From positions 143,843,382 to 143,907,381 of the forward strand of contig OZ005741.1 in NCBI GenBank assembly GCA_963930735.1: 64,000 bases of DNA. Reading direction: 5' to 3'. The notes beneath the pieces are model-generated. The model saw only the letters and a program-made list of their open reading frames with translations. It ran no database searches and was not told where the DNA came from. The stretch's first letter is position 1, and every line of letters begins with the position of its first letter. Of the stretch, positions 1-10,970 are shown in pieces. Origin of the DNA: Dioctria linearis (Eukaryota > Arthropoda > Insecta > Diptera > Asilidae). The position numbers were made by a program, and so were the translations under genes.

Positions 1-1104
1 GACGAGTTAGCAGAAAAATATAAACGATGGTTGAATGCCATTCACCAACATGGTCATCTCCTAGACTTTATTACGCCACATCAACTCAAAAGGGCAATAG
101 AGGATACTTCAATTAAGCTAGGCTCTAATCTCCTCATATCAGAAACACCTCAATCTCGACTAGACATCAAAGCAGAAAATAGTACATTAAAACTGTATGG
201 CTACCTGAACATAATAGAAATAAATGCATATGAACTCATGCATGTTACACCAATACCACAAATGATCAATAACAATTCGTTTGCTATTATAGACCTGAAA
301 CTATCTACTTTTGCTGTCAACTTTAATCACCAACTCTAATTTAACTTAAAAGAGGAAGAGTTGAAATCGTGTATAATGATAGGTAATCACACCTATCTTT
401 GCGCTCCGACATTTGTGCATAGCATTGATGACAGTCCATCGTGTATTGTTGACGAGCCTTACAATCGCCATACAGCATCTATTTGTGAAATGCGGAACTT
501 ACAACTGACTGGAGCTGTTTGGAAGGCATTGATGATGAAAAATACCTGGCTATACATCACCAAGGAGCCCAAGGTTGTAGCAATAATCTGCAACGGAACA
601 AGAAAAGAACTGCTTCTCAATGCCACTGGAATCATCTACCTTCATGAGGACTGCTCATTAAAAACAAAAGAAATAACCGTCAAAACTGCGATAGATCAGC
701 AATTTGAGGTTTTCACGAGTCACATAAAGCAAACATCTCCGGTGATAACAGAGATCAACACCACAGGGGTCTCTCACATCCTCCAATCTGGAGTATTAAT
801 TCATCCTAATCAACAGATCATGGATTATGCACTAGCACCAGAGCTACCATTCACCCAAACAATGCACAAGGCATTAGCAGTCCATACAGCTGCCACGACC
901 AGGCTTTTCGTCTTTGTTCTACTAGGCATTTGCGTTTACAAATACTGGAGCAAACTTAAGTGGTTCTTCAAAACCTACAAGAAGGATGAAAATCAACCCT
1001 CCTCATCTAGCACGCAGGCAGATTCTCAGCCTTCAATTCAGCAACATTTTGACAAGGTTCTTGCATCCGCCCGGCCCCAACATGTTCATCCCTTCAACAA
1101 TTAA
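1..1104 (+). pseudogene. env: Errantivirus-like envelope gene, 5' part outside window
   Basis: The reading frame is open from base 1 to a TAA at 337-339 and continues in the same frame from 340 to 1104, so one nonsense codon splits an otherwise continuous protein of about 367 residues. The second half has several cysteines, N-glycosylation sequons (NGT, NAT) and, near its end, a hydrophobic membrane anchor (LFVFVLLGICVY) followed by a basic cytoplasmic tail. This is the layout of the fusion-type Env of insect errantiviruses (Gypsy group). An LTR-like stretch follows directly. The family call rests on architecture and position, without a search. The start is cut off by the window edge. Confidence 0.6.
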
Positions 1105-1129
1105 CAAGAATTGCTTACGTTCATAATTA

Positions 1130-1189
1130 GAATCAATGCAATCATGACCTAAAAATAGCTTTCACAACATAAAGCGATTGCATTGATTC
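1130..1189. repeat. 14-bp perfect inverted repeat after env
   Basis: GAATCAATGCAATC (1130-1143) is the exact reverse complement of 1176-1189, separated by 32 bases. It lies between the env stop and the presumed 3' LTR and could fold as a hairpin in RNA. Its role is unknown. Confidence 0.7.
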
Positions 1190-1686
1190 ACGGTATAAAA
1201 AAATCTTTACGTTTCTACAAACACTACATACATATGTACGAGCGCTTTTTCTTTGTTTTACCAGGTCAGTCAAAAAGCTGACCAGACATTTTTCTTTATT
1301 TTTAATCTATATTGAAATAATTCAACATAGCTCTGCTATGTAGAAATTATTTCTTTTTAAAAACAAAAGCTGACCATAAATTTTTTTTATTTGATCTATG
1401 TTGAAATAATTCAACATAGCTCTGCTATGTAGAAATTATTTCTTTTTAAATATTTTTGTTATTATTGGCATGTTAACATTTTTTCTTTATTATAAATAGC
1501 CTATAGCTTTAAATAAATGAATCTAGTATTATCAAGTACCAACTTCCCAAGCAACCCAGCGCTTATCCATCCCCCACCCGTGGTAAGAGGATAAGCCAAG
1601 CCAAGTAAATTTAACTCAACACATTGTTGAGTTTCGGTACGTCATTATAATAAACTTAATTCAACACACCGCTGAATTCTGTTCAA
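1190..1686 (+). repeat. Putative 3' LTR of the errantivirus-like element
   Basis: This non-coding segment follows env and stops where unrelated RNase H coding starts at 1687. It holds a TATA-like TATAAATAG near 1491 and AATAAA-type signals near 1511 and 1648, the order expected of U3-R-U5. The boundaries are estimated, because I could not see a second LTR copy in the window. Confidence 0.45.
1301..1447. repeat. Two tandem 89-bp units, each with a near-perfect palindrome
   Basis: A block built on AACATAGCtctGCTATGT flanked by AAATAATT/AAATTATT occurs at about 1312-1350 and again 89 bases later. Each unit forms a palindrome of about 40 bases, and both are preceded by AGCTGACCA. The pair sits in the U3 part of the presumed LTR. 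Confidence 0.8.
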
Positions 1687-2152
1687 TTCATCTGGGATGA
1701 ATTCTGCGATGAATCATTTCGGACTTTAAAGAAAAAGTTAATCCAAGCTCCCATATTGGCATATCCTGACTTTGATAAGGAATTTGTAGTCACGGCCGAA
1801 GCCATCGATTTGGCCATATGTGCAATACTCTCACAAGGTAGAATCGGTGAAGATAGACCGATTTGTTTTGCAAGTCGAACACTGAATCAAGCCGAAACGA
1901 GATATGAGATATTCAACAATCGAAAAGGAATTACTCGCAATAGTATATGCAGTAGAACAATTCTGCCCATACGTCTATGGAAGAACAAGAACATTTATCA
2001 TCATAACTGACCATAAACCACTGGAATGGATGATGAACCTGAAAGACTATTCCTCTCGCTTAATGAGATGGAGAATTCGTATAGAAGAGTATGTCTATAA
2101 AATTCTACATAAACCAGGAAAATTGAACGCTCAGCCGATTAAATCCTCTTGA
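1687..2152 (+). pseudogene. pol: Gypsy reverse transcriptase C-terminus and RNase H, frameshifted
   Basis: The frame starting at 1687 encodes the RT/RNase H junction of Ty3/Gypsy Pol: LIQAPILAYPDF, then ICFASRTLNQAETRY. After about 1903 the same protein continues in another frame with STIEKELLAIVYAVEQF and TDHKPLEW, the RNase H signatures. The switch coincides with a directly repeated 7-mer (gagatat) near 1897-1910, which is enough to explain the frameshift. RT proper is missing on the left, where the coding abuts an LTR-like segment, so this is a separate, truncated element. Confidence 0.85.
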
Positions 2153-2189
2153 GAATAAGGAAGAAAACAATTCTAAGCAATCTGTAAAC

Positions 2190-3703
2190 ATGGTAACTAG
2201 AAATCAAAAAAGGAATAACAAAGCAATTATTTCCAGAGATTTAGAGCATTTTTATAGCGAATATTCAAATTCAATAGTCTCCCCAATAGAGATAAAAGTA
2301 GAGGAAAAAGTTCCTCTGTTGTGTGATAACCGGATGAAAACAACATGTTTTCTTTTACCTAGATCAGAAAACGAGATCGAGAATATCCTAAAAGAGCATA
2401 CATCCAAGCTGAATGCCACATTCGAGTTGAACAAAGTCTTCTATTACAAAAACTCAAATTTCAATTTCTTAATTGCCAAATTTATGATTCCAATGCGTAC
2501 TCCTGAAGAGCACCAACAAATCTTAGGGAGTATAGAACAAATAAAACAAATTTGTATTCTCCATGGTCAACAGAACATAGCTATTTCCATTCCTCCGTTA
2601 GAATTATCTGTACTTTCCCAACTTAAAAACATGATTTCATACGTTTTCAAAGAAGGAAACATTCGAATCACTATCTATGTAATCAAAGTACAAGAGTTAA
2701 CCGATGACAGGCAAATAACGGATGTTATAAACGCATACCACGAAAGCCCTCTTGGAGGTCATCAAGGTATCACTCGTACTATAAAAAGAATTCAAACTGC
2801 TTTCAATTGGTCAGGAATAACCAAAGACGTCGAGAATTTTATAAAAAAATGTCCTTCTTGTCAGAAAAATAAACTTTCAAAAAATCCTAAAATACCAATG
2901 AGAATAACCACTACCAGCTTGAAGCCATTCGAAAAAATATTCTTAGATTTAGTGGGACCTTTACCCATAAGTTATGAAAGCAATAAATATATATTAACTT
3001 ACCAAATGCTGAAGCACAAACGGTAGCCCGCAAATTGGTCGAAAATATTATTTGTAGACATGGTGTACCTAAGACAATCTTAACTGACCAAGGCTCAAAG
3101 TTCTTGAGCGAAGTTTTCACAGAAGTGTGCAAACTTCTTAAGATTCATAAATTCAAAACTACACCATACCATCCACAGACTAACGGTGCTTTAGAACGAA
3201 GTCACCGAACACTAGCTGAATACCTCCGTCATTAGGTAAACAAAGATCACTTGACTTGGGGTACCTGAATCCCATATGCAATGTTTGTGTATAACACAAC
3301 TGCCCATTCAAGCACTAAATACACCCCTTACGAGCTGCTCTATGGTTATCAAGCAGAGATTCCGACATGTTACTCATATGAGAATTATAGTAACGAATTG
3401 AAAGCACGGTTACAAAATGGTTATCAATTAGCCAGAAATTCCTCATTCAAAAGAAAAAATCAAAAGTCTCCTACGACGAAAGTACTCGTTTAAAACAGTT
3501 TAATTTAGGCGAAAAAGTTCTCTTAAAGAACCACCAACGGAAAGGAAAATTTTCCCCGCTTTGGTCTGGACCATATGAAATAGTAAAATTAAATTCAGCA
3601 GAGAACACCACAATTAGAATAGGCAACAAAAACAAAACAGTTCACAATAATAATATCAAGCGCTTTATCGATAAAAAAAAAAAAAAAGAACAGCAATAGT
3701 AAA
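2190..3703 (+). pseudogene. pol: Gypsy integrase, with internal deletion, two stops and a frameshift
   Basis: After a linker, the HHCC zinc-binding domain is visible (YHESPLGGHQG ... CPSCQ, about 2737-2868), then the start of the core (KIFLDLVGPLP). Near 3000 part of the core is deleted. Coding resumes in another frame (AEAQTVARKLVENI, then LTDQGSKF and YHPQTNGALERSHRTL, the DDE core). In-frame stops TAG at 3233-3235 and TGA near 3266 break the core before MFVYNTTAHSSTKYTPYELLYG. A further shift near 3485 leads into the C-terminal domain (GEKVLLKN, PLWSGPYEIV), ending at about 3700. The enzyme would join element cDNA to the chromosome; this copy is dead. Errantivirus-type organisation is likely because an env-like tail follows. 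Confidence 0.88.
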
Positions 3704-3709
3704 TATTTC

Positions 3710-3958
3710 AATTATCATGAACTAAGAGAATTAAACCTAGCTATAAATAAACAGAAAAGAAACGAAGAAAAGGGTTTATCCAAAGATTCTGCACACACAA
3801 TTCATCACTACACTATTAGCTACATACTTCTATGTTTAATTTTCACAACCATAGCGATTTTTCTAAAAAATAAAGTACATAAAACAAAATCTCCCAAAAC
3901 AGGAGAAGAAGTTCAAGAACAATCTGGTACTTATGTAGTTACGACAACTGCAAAATAA
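3710..3958 (+). pseudogene. env: Env C-terminal tail with membrane anchor
   Basis: An 82-codon open stretch, without a usable start, ends at TAA 3956-3958. It contains HELRELNLAINKQK, a hydrophobic helix (YILLCLIFTTIAIFL) and a polar tail. Its place right after integrase, the single anchor and the charged tail suggest the extreme C-terminus of an errantivirus Env whose main body has been deleted. Inference only; no catalytic motif helps. Confidence 0.5.
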
Positions 3959-5060
3959 TAAGTTGTGAAATACAGACATAACTGTAAAAAAAAGAAAGAA
4001 AAGATTTTATTTTTTGATATACATATGGGTGAATATTTCAAAATGGCAACTCTCTAAATTGTTTAAATTATTTTTAATTTCTGTTCATTTGAGTTAATAA
4101 TTATTTAGTTAGCAAGTTACCACAAACGTCCATATAATTTTACCATTTTTAAAGAAATGACAAATATACGTTACGAAAATTAGAATACAGCATGGGCATT
4201 ACATTTTTCGCACAAAAGATTAGAACTTTACAGAAAAATAATTTTATTAAAGAAAAATAACAAAAAATAAATTCATTTTTTATAAGAAAACTTAGCAAAT
4301 TCAATATACATATATATGTAGTACTCAAAAAATTAATTTCAAAATAGTTATTATGAAACGTCTATTATTTTGAGGAATTTATAAAAACACAATGTCCACG
4401 TTGTTCAATATGGAGATGATAATATTTCTTCAATTTGGTTAAAATTGACATAAGACGCATCTTCTTGATTTAAACTAAAAAGCTGGTTCTCCTTTTTTTA
4501 TTAAATTTTTTAAAATACATTACTTTAACATCGTCATCTTCCAGGTCTGTTTGACAAAAGCAGCATATCTATTTTTACGTGTTATACATTTTTTTTGCTG
4601 TTTGACCGTCATTTGAAACAATTATATAAATTCCAGCTTTTATGTTCGCTTTCGCTTAACGATCTTAGCCACAATTTCTTTGATGATGATAAATTATCTA
4701 CTATCTTAAATTTTTTTTTTATTTAAATTAAGTTTCTAATATATATATATATATATTTTAACGTTTTTATCTACTCGATAAAAATTTGCTCCGGCCGAGC
4801 TGTTAACGAGGAAGCAGTTTTATTCTAATGTTTCAAACTCCTTTAAGAAATTCACCGAAATCTTAGCAATTGACAAAGGTTACGACAATACATAATTTAC
4901 GTTATCTTAGTAATAAGGTTATTTTAAAAGAAAATTTAGTTTTACTGTATCTGATTATTTTAAAAGAAAATTTATTTTACTGTACCTGACTTTGTACTCA
5001 CCTGATCAGTGTTTAGCAGCTGATTCACTTGGTTCTCTATTAAGGCTTTAGGATGGGGAT
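3959..5060. other. AT-rich stretch without a gene
   Basis: Very AT-rich DNA with homopolymer runs and a short (AT)n tract near 4740-4756. The first part could hold the decayed LTR of the preceding element, but I see no matching copy and no coding signal. Confidence 0.6.
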
Positions 5061-5064
5061 TTTC

Positions 5065-5890
5065 TTTATTCCAGTCGAGACTTAGAATAAAGTGAGATTA
5101 GTAATTCTGACTGCAGTCGGTACCCACAGAAAGAATCCTTTATCACAGTCGAGACCCGCGATAAAGTGTTTTGAGTTAGTAGTTTATTCTTACTGCAGTC
5201 GCTACCCACAGAAAGAATCTTTATCACAGTCGAGACCCGCGATAAAGTGTTTTGAGTTAGTAATTTATTCTTATTGCAGTCGATACCAACAATAAGAATC
5301 TTTATTACAGTCGAGACCCGCAATAAAAAGTTTGGTGCTAGTAATTTATTCCTATTGCAGTCGATACCCACAATAAGAATCTTTATCACAGTCGAGACCC
5401 GCTATAAAGTGTTTTGAGTTAGTAATTTATTGTTATTGCAGTCGATACCCACAATAAGAATCTTTATTATAGTCGAGACCCGCAATAAAGCGTTTGGTGT
5501 TAGTAATTAATTCTTATTGCAGTCGATACCCACAATCAGAATCTTTGTCACAGTCGAGACCCGCGATAAAGTGTTTTGAGTTAGTAATTTATTCTTAGTG
5601 CAGTCGATACCCACAATAACAATATTTATCTTAGCCGCTGTCAAAAATAAGGTCTTTAATCCAGTCGGTACCCAGAATAAAAATCTCAATTTTCAACCCT
5701 TTAACCAAAAAAAAGCACTTGTTTGATTAGTATTAAATTCTTATTACAGTCGCTATACCCACAATAAGAATCTTTATTCTAGTCGCTTATCAAAACAATA
5801 CTCTTAATCCAGTCGAGACCCAGAAGAAGAATATTTATTTTAATCGTCAACTAAACAAAGTATTTGATTTGTTAGTAGAAATTAGAACAC
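5065..5890. repeat. 81-bp tandem array
   Basis: The phrase CAGTCGAGACCCG recurs at about 5146, 5227, 5308, 5389, 5470 and 5551, an exact 81-base period, alternating with a related phrase CAGTCGATACCCAC offset by about half a unit. Units decay towards 5890. Because 81 is a multiple of three, open frames run through the array on both strands; those are repeat artefacts. Confidence 0.92.
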
Positions 5891-5937
5891 TGGGAAATAA
5901 CACTAGGAATAGATAACCACTTGATCACTGCACTGCC

Positions 5938-5981
5938 AAACTGAAAAAGAGATCGATTCAAGTCAGATTGCGGTTTATATA
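5938..5981 (-). promoter_or_regulatory. Possible minus-strand TATA/initiator promoter
   Basis: On the minus strand TATATAAA (5981-5974) lies upstream of TCAGTTT (5944-5938), an arthropod initiator-like sequence. Spacing is slightly long (about 39 bases). Transcription would run into the 81-bp array, which would then be a transcribed leader or LTR part. Confidence 0.3.
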
Positions 5982-5984
5982 GCC

Positions 5985-6620
5985 AGAGTTTGCACACGGC
6001 ACCAAAGAACGGTAGTCAAAGGCGCATGGCAACAATATTGGCATAGCAACAACTGGCATAGCAACAATAACCTGACACAGCAACTGCACCTCATCATTTG
6101 TTCATGAAGTGTTACCATTTTAGTTATTGCCGCCAACAAGCTGCTCTAAACTTATTATCAAAAACATATTTTTGCGTAAATTCAATTTATTTCTAATTCA
6201 ATATGGTCGAAATGTACAATAAAATAAGAAACTTTCGCCTTTTGTTGAATTAGAAATTTTACTTACCGGGAATAATTTATACATTCTTAAAAACCGTACC
6301 TTCAGCTGGCTCAGACGTAGCTGGAAGCAGCACGCACGAGATGCTGCACTTGCTTTTAGATGTACCATCACAATATTCCGCTGCGCATTGATATCTTGAG
6401 TGCTAGCTGCAGTTAATTGCTGCAGCAAAGCTTCCGTGGGAATGGTGCATGGCGGAACGTGGTTTGTAATGAGAATTTCTTGTATCTCTGCCCGTACCTC
6501 GTTTCAATTTTGTGTTCTAGTACGATTTCTTCTTGAAGTTGTCATTACTGTGCATATACTTCTGCTGTGTGGATGTTCAGCTGACATCAGCAATTGTTTT
6601 GAGTTGATTAGATAAGATTA
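5985..6620. other. No recognisable gene
   Basis: This holds short imperfect repeats (TGGCATAGCAACAA near 6040-6070) and small open frames without any family signature. Nothing else can be supported. Confidence 0.5.
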
Positions 6621-6624
6621 ATTT

Positions 6625-7140
6625 ATGAATTTTATGTTAAGGATGTTTCTTTGTGGTATTTTTGTTCCCTTTTCAGGGGTAATGCGTGAGTCAAATGTGC
6701 GTCTTTGTACGAGAGGATTTATTAAACATGAAATTGTAGAAAGTGATCAAAACACCACCGTAGTGACGACAACGAGGACGTCTGAAGAATATAAACTTGT
6801 ATATGCCGTGGAATATCCTTTCACTAAAGATGATAGAACTTATGAAGAAAAACTTTCAGATGATATCAAGTATCATGTTGGTTTATATTCCTACGGAGAT
6901 CGCTCTAGCACGGTCGAAAATCGTGAAATAATGTGCAGAAATTTGGAGCAATAGTGTACGAACGTCAAGTTGCACAAGAAGCTACAACTAAATGTGTCGT
7001 AGGTGAACAGGCAAATTAGACGACATTATAATCAAAATGATTTGTTGGAACTTTATAGGTATGAACTGAATCCAAATGAAGTCCAAGAAGTTCCAGCGCT
7101 TCCGAAGGATAGACTTAACGCAGATCTCTTAAAAATATGA
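6625..7140 (+). pseudogene. Unrecognised coding remnant
   Basis: An open frame of 109 codons (6625-6954) begins with a hydrophobic N-terminus (MLRMFLCGIFVPF, signal-peptide-like) followed by a polar, Thr- and Glu-rich body. Past the stop, another frame gives LYRYELNPNEVQEVPALPKD (about 7050-7120), which has ordinary protein composition, so the stretch may be a broken longer gene. I do not recognise the family. It sits tail to tail with the minus-strand transposase-like pseudogene and could belong to the same element. Confidence 0.3.
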
Positions 7141-7271
7141 GGAGTTCATTAATAAATATGAGCTCGATTCTCCAGGCGAAACAACAATTAATTGTATTTT
7201 CGCTACAATATATTTACCTGATGAACTTTCATAGTACGGATAATTGGTTTGTTTTCGGTGCGATGAATTTT

Positions 7272-9630
7272 TTAATCAAATTTTTCAATATCATTTTGAA
7301 AAATTTTGTAGATATTTATTTTTGGGCAATTTTCTTGATTTATGTTTACAAGTTTATTAAAATCTGATATGTCTTTCCCTTGTGCAACATATCGATATGC
7401 AGTTCTCTTGCATACTGCTCCAGCACCATCTACAGCTCGTTTACAATGACCAGCTTCAAGGTAATTCCATGTAAAACTATTCAATTTTACGAATAAAAAT
7501 GGGAGTTGAACCCCAAGAATATAAAACATTGTTTTATTCCTATATTGGGTTGCAGGACCATAACTTAAAAAATGTATTGCATTCACTTCGTCTGGTAAAT
7601 TTTCCCATATTGGTCGAAGGTGGCACCAAATGGCTGACGGGCCATGTGTTAAACATTCCGATAGGGTACAGTAACATTTTTTATTAATTATTTCATCAAC
7701 TTTTGTATAAGCAACAACTGTACGCATTGATATTTGCTGCCTAGACCCACCAAAATAAAACGATTGTGTTTCTTCGGCATATTTTAAGCTATAATTTTCA
7801 CTGAAATCCATATAAATTAATGCTTCATTTCGTTGCAAATTTGCTTTTAATTTTTCAATTTCACGGTGCTGATGGACAACTCTTCCTAGATGATTTAAAA
7901 ATGGAATGCAATTTTGTTGAAATTCTAATACAATATCTTTTAATGCTTTGTAATTAAGTTGTTTTGATATTTTGGATACAACTTTTTCATTTTTCGTTTT
8001 AATATCAATATAATTGCTTTTAATAAGCTGCCATTTATAATATTCACCATTTTTTGAATCATCGACATTATTACAAGTTATATTAATATTGCTGCAAGTA
8101 CGGAAAAGGCAGCTTTCTGACAAATCCGAACAACAAATTGGTTTCAAAACACTACTGGTTGTTGGTTGTTCAATAATTTTAAATTTGTGCAATGAATTAA
8201 TCAGTAATTCAATGTTTGCATGTTTTACATATTTGCACGTATCTCTTTATGAAACTATCATTTCTTTTATCCAGAAGGGACGATTCTTAAAAAAAATGAA
8301 TAGGTAACTGGTGAATCAGCATGCTTAATTATAAAAGCTTTATGTAAATTTTTTAGTGTGTTCGTCAAGAATCTTTTTTGTTGTGTTTCTTTAAATGCGT
8401 TTTTTTTATCTCCGTGATCTGATCCGGATCAAAGGAGATTATCGATTGACGTCGGTGCCAAAACGGTTATAAATTTACATGGTTTTCTAAATTCATAACA
8501 AATCACCACATTGGCATGCTTTTGTTGGGTAAAAACTTCAAAATTTGAACCAAGTTTTACTCAAGTTCTATTTTGACGTTTTGTGAAGATTGAAATCATG
8601 GCAATTTGATAATTTCCCTCATATGTAAAATCATAGCTACCTACAGACATTTTTTAGAACCAAATCAACTTGAAATTTCCAATGAACCGGATCAATATAA
8701 AAAAACGCAGCTATTGTAACATATTCTTTTTTACGTGCTCATATCCGACTATTTATATCCTGTTCGTAAAATTGTTTGATTTCCTGTTTTTTCTTTTGAT
8801 ATTTCATGAACTTTGCACGATCAACGATTGTTTGTTAATTGCTTGTATTTTTTTATTATCTTTGCTGCTAGTATGTTTTGAAACATTTTTTTCTCTCTAT
8901 TTTTAGTTAACTTATTATAACTATCTTTCAATTGATCCTGCAAAGCTTCAGAGAAAAGAAGTCTTTTGACAACTTTCGGGCTGGACGAACATGGGTTCTC
9001 TGCACATATTATTTGTACTCGAGAATTTGGAGAAGGATTTTCCAAATTTTTGTTTTTCAATTTAGTACGTTTTATCTGCTTCCTTAAACATAATAATTTT
9101 GCTTTACATTTTTTTATAGTATCTTCTTTTTTTTTAACTTTTTGTGTCCACCCATATTTTTCAGTACGTAATTTTTTTTCTAACTTATTAATTTTGGGTA
9201 ATAAATATACTTCTGTATTGCTAGTTCGATCTAATATTTGGAATTACGACATCTACAGCGGCAGGAACCAAATTTTCTTGATTTAAAGGTGATGATGGTC
9301 GAGTATTATTTTGTATGAACCGAACTTCAGCTTCTTCATTTTTTTTTTGCTTCTGCTTTATTTTTTCTGTGATTCCTCACATTAATTTTCCACTTTTTTC
9401 TTTGTATACGTTGCTCCCGTTTTGTCATATCTTTTATACTTTTTACTACCTTGCTTTCTTTTTCTTTTTATATATCGCTGCTTTTCCTTTAATTTTTGTT
9501 GAGCATTTCTTACGGGATCTTCATTAATTTTTCTACGACGTTCTTTTTCTTTTTCTGCTCGTATTTTTTTTTCGTCTTTAGCCTTTTTTTAATCGATTTT
9601 TCCTTTTTTACTTCTTGAAGGCGCCATGAA
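7272..9630 (-). pseudogene. Decayed DDE-like transposon/domesticated protein of an uncharacterised metazoan family
   Basis: The longest intact part (8192 down to 7272, 306 codons) carries YMDFSENYSLKY (D129), HGPSAIWCHL, a region reading FLSYGPATQYRNK, and LEAGHCKRAVDG (E246). Upstream in shifted frames lie KRFLTNTLKNLHK, RPFWI and RDTCKYVKHANIELL, then a coiled-coil-like Lys-rich region, and near 9627 a start MAPSRSKKGK followed by RRRKINEDPVRNAQQ. I recall a widespread, mostly unnamed animal family with the same order, whose conserved acidic residues resemble a DDE triad. At the second position this copy has Tyr211 where Asp is usual, and GHCKRA replaces a Gly-rich motif. With many frameshifts and stops it is a pseudogene. 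The family link is from memory. Confidence 0.6.
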
Positions 9631-9690
9631 AGTATACACAAACCTGTAAAATACATTCCAAATAGTTTACAAGCGAAAACTCATGAAAAA

Positions 9691-9761
9691 GTAATTTTCG
9701 TGTCTTTGTGTAATTACCGTGTACGCACGGGAAAACATTGAAATGAAAACACGAAAATTAC
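9691..9761. repeat. 13-bp perfect inverted repeat upstream of the DDE-like pseudogene
   Basis: GTAATTTTCGTGT (9691-9703) is the exact reverse complement of 9749-9761. It lies just 5' of the presumed start of the minus-strand pseudogene and could be a promoter palindrome or an element subterminal repeat. Confidence 0.6.
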
Positions 9762-9801
9762 AAATAAAGCAGTATTTTTTCCACAAAATGTTAATAAAAT
9801 G

Positions 9802-10122
9802 TCAGATTGATCTAAAATTGGTATTACATATACTCCACCACATAATATTCTTAGAAATGATATTTAATTTAATGATATTATAAATAAATAAATAAATAAT
9901 ACTTACCACGGTAACTACAAATTCACTTGACAAAATCTTTAAACAACTATTCACTTCGTAATATTTCGCGAGACTAACTTGTTTTTCTAAGTAAAACAAA
10001 CTGTCATGGAAAACTTTTAGAATGTCATTCCAACTGTAAACATGATAGAATATGTTTCGATTCCCAAAATGTTTTTTATTTACTTTTTCATTTTGGTCAC
10101 GGAAATGACAAAAAATGGACAC
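9802..10122 (-). CDS. Small hypothetical ORF, possibly an upstream exon
   Basis: A 106-codon frame from ATG at 10122. The first about 70 residues are mixed (HFRDQNEKVNKKHFGNRN, EKQVSLAKYYEVNSCLKIL); the rest is hydrophobic and AT-derived. A splice-donor-like GTAAGT follows the codons for FVVTV (minus strand near 9910), so the first part could be an exon spliced to the downstream minus-strand gene. I recognise no family and coding is uncertain. Confidence 0.2.
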   Translation of the reverse strand: MSIFCHFRDQNEKVNKKHFGNRNIFYHVYSWNDILKVFHDSLFYLEKQVSLAKYYEVNSCLKILSSEFVVTVVSIIYLFIYNIIKLNIISKNIMWWSICNTNFRSI

Positions 10123-10139
10123 TCCTAATTTTACCCAAA

Positions 10140-10965
10140 ATTTGCACTATTTATTTTATTTTTTTAATATATGAAAAATAATGGAACAACCTTTTTATAC
10201 AGTGCTGTATCCTTAGATTAATGATTCTTTTTTTCTATTTTTGAAATAATCGTAAGTATTTATAGGTAAGTACGCATGGAGACACGACATGGTAATGACA
10301 TTTTCGTATTTAAGATATATTTTCTCTTTAAATCTGCGAAAATATTTTAATATTCTACTTGGTGTTAATTAAAACACATATTTAACTAACAAGTTCATTA
10401 GGAAATTTGCTTATTTTTTTATTCTGCATATGTTAAAATTGCCTGAACACAGAATATCAGCCTTTTGAAATATAGATAATTACTAGAATTTGTGTAGTAT
10501 TTAATATTTAAAAAAAACAAAAAAAACAAATAAATATAATTAAAGTAGCTAATTCGTAATATCATTGTAATCTAGATAATAGTTAAAGACATATTTTAAA
10601 CAATTATCCTTAAAGCAATAGATTACAAAAACATATTAAGTGTAACTTATAAGAATTATAATATTACTAGGACTAACTATCAATACTACCTAATTATTCA
10701 TTAAGAGATATAAATATATATGTCTATACATATCTAATGTAACTAAAATAAGATCATAATCATAAAGTAGATCATAACCATAAAATAAGACCATAATCAA
10801 AAAATAAGATCATAATCTAAAAATAACAATTCTGGTATGTAAAGTGACCATCGGCAACACTTCATTGAAAAACACCTTCAAACATTTCTTTTTACACTCA
10901 TTCATTTTTTTCCTTCGAAAGTTCAATACGTCCTACTCCATGAACTTTCTTTTCTAAGGGGGATG
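10140..10965. other. AT-rich stretch without a gene
   Basis: No coding signal. The only structure is a short degenerate repeat near 10748-10820 (ATAAGATCATAATC-type units repeated about four times). Confidence 0.6.
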
Positions 10966-10970
10966 GTGTA

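Noticed and set aside
5066..5689. Long open frames on both strands through the 81-bp array
   Set aside because: They exist because the repeat length is a multiple of three; the proteins are 27-residue repeats with no other support.
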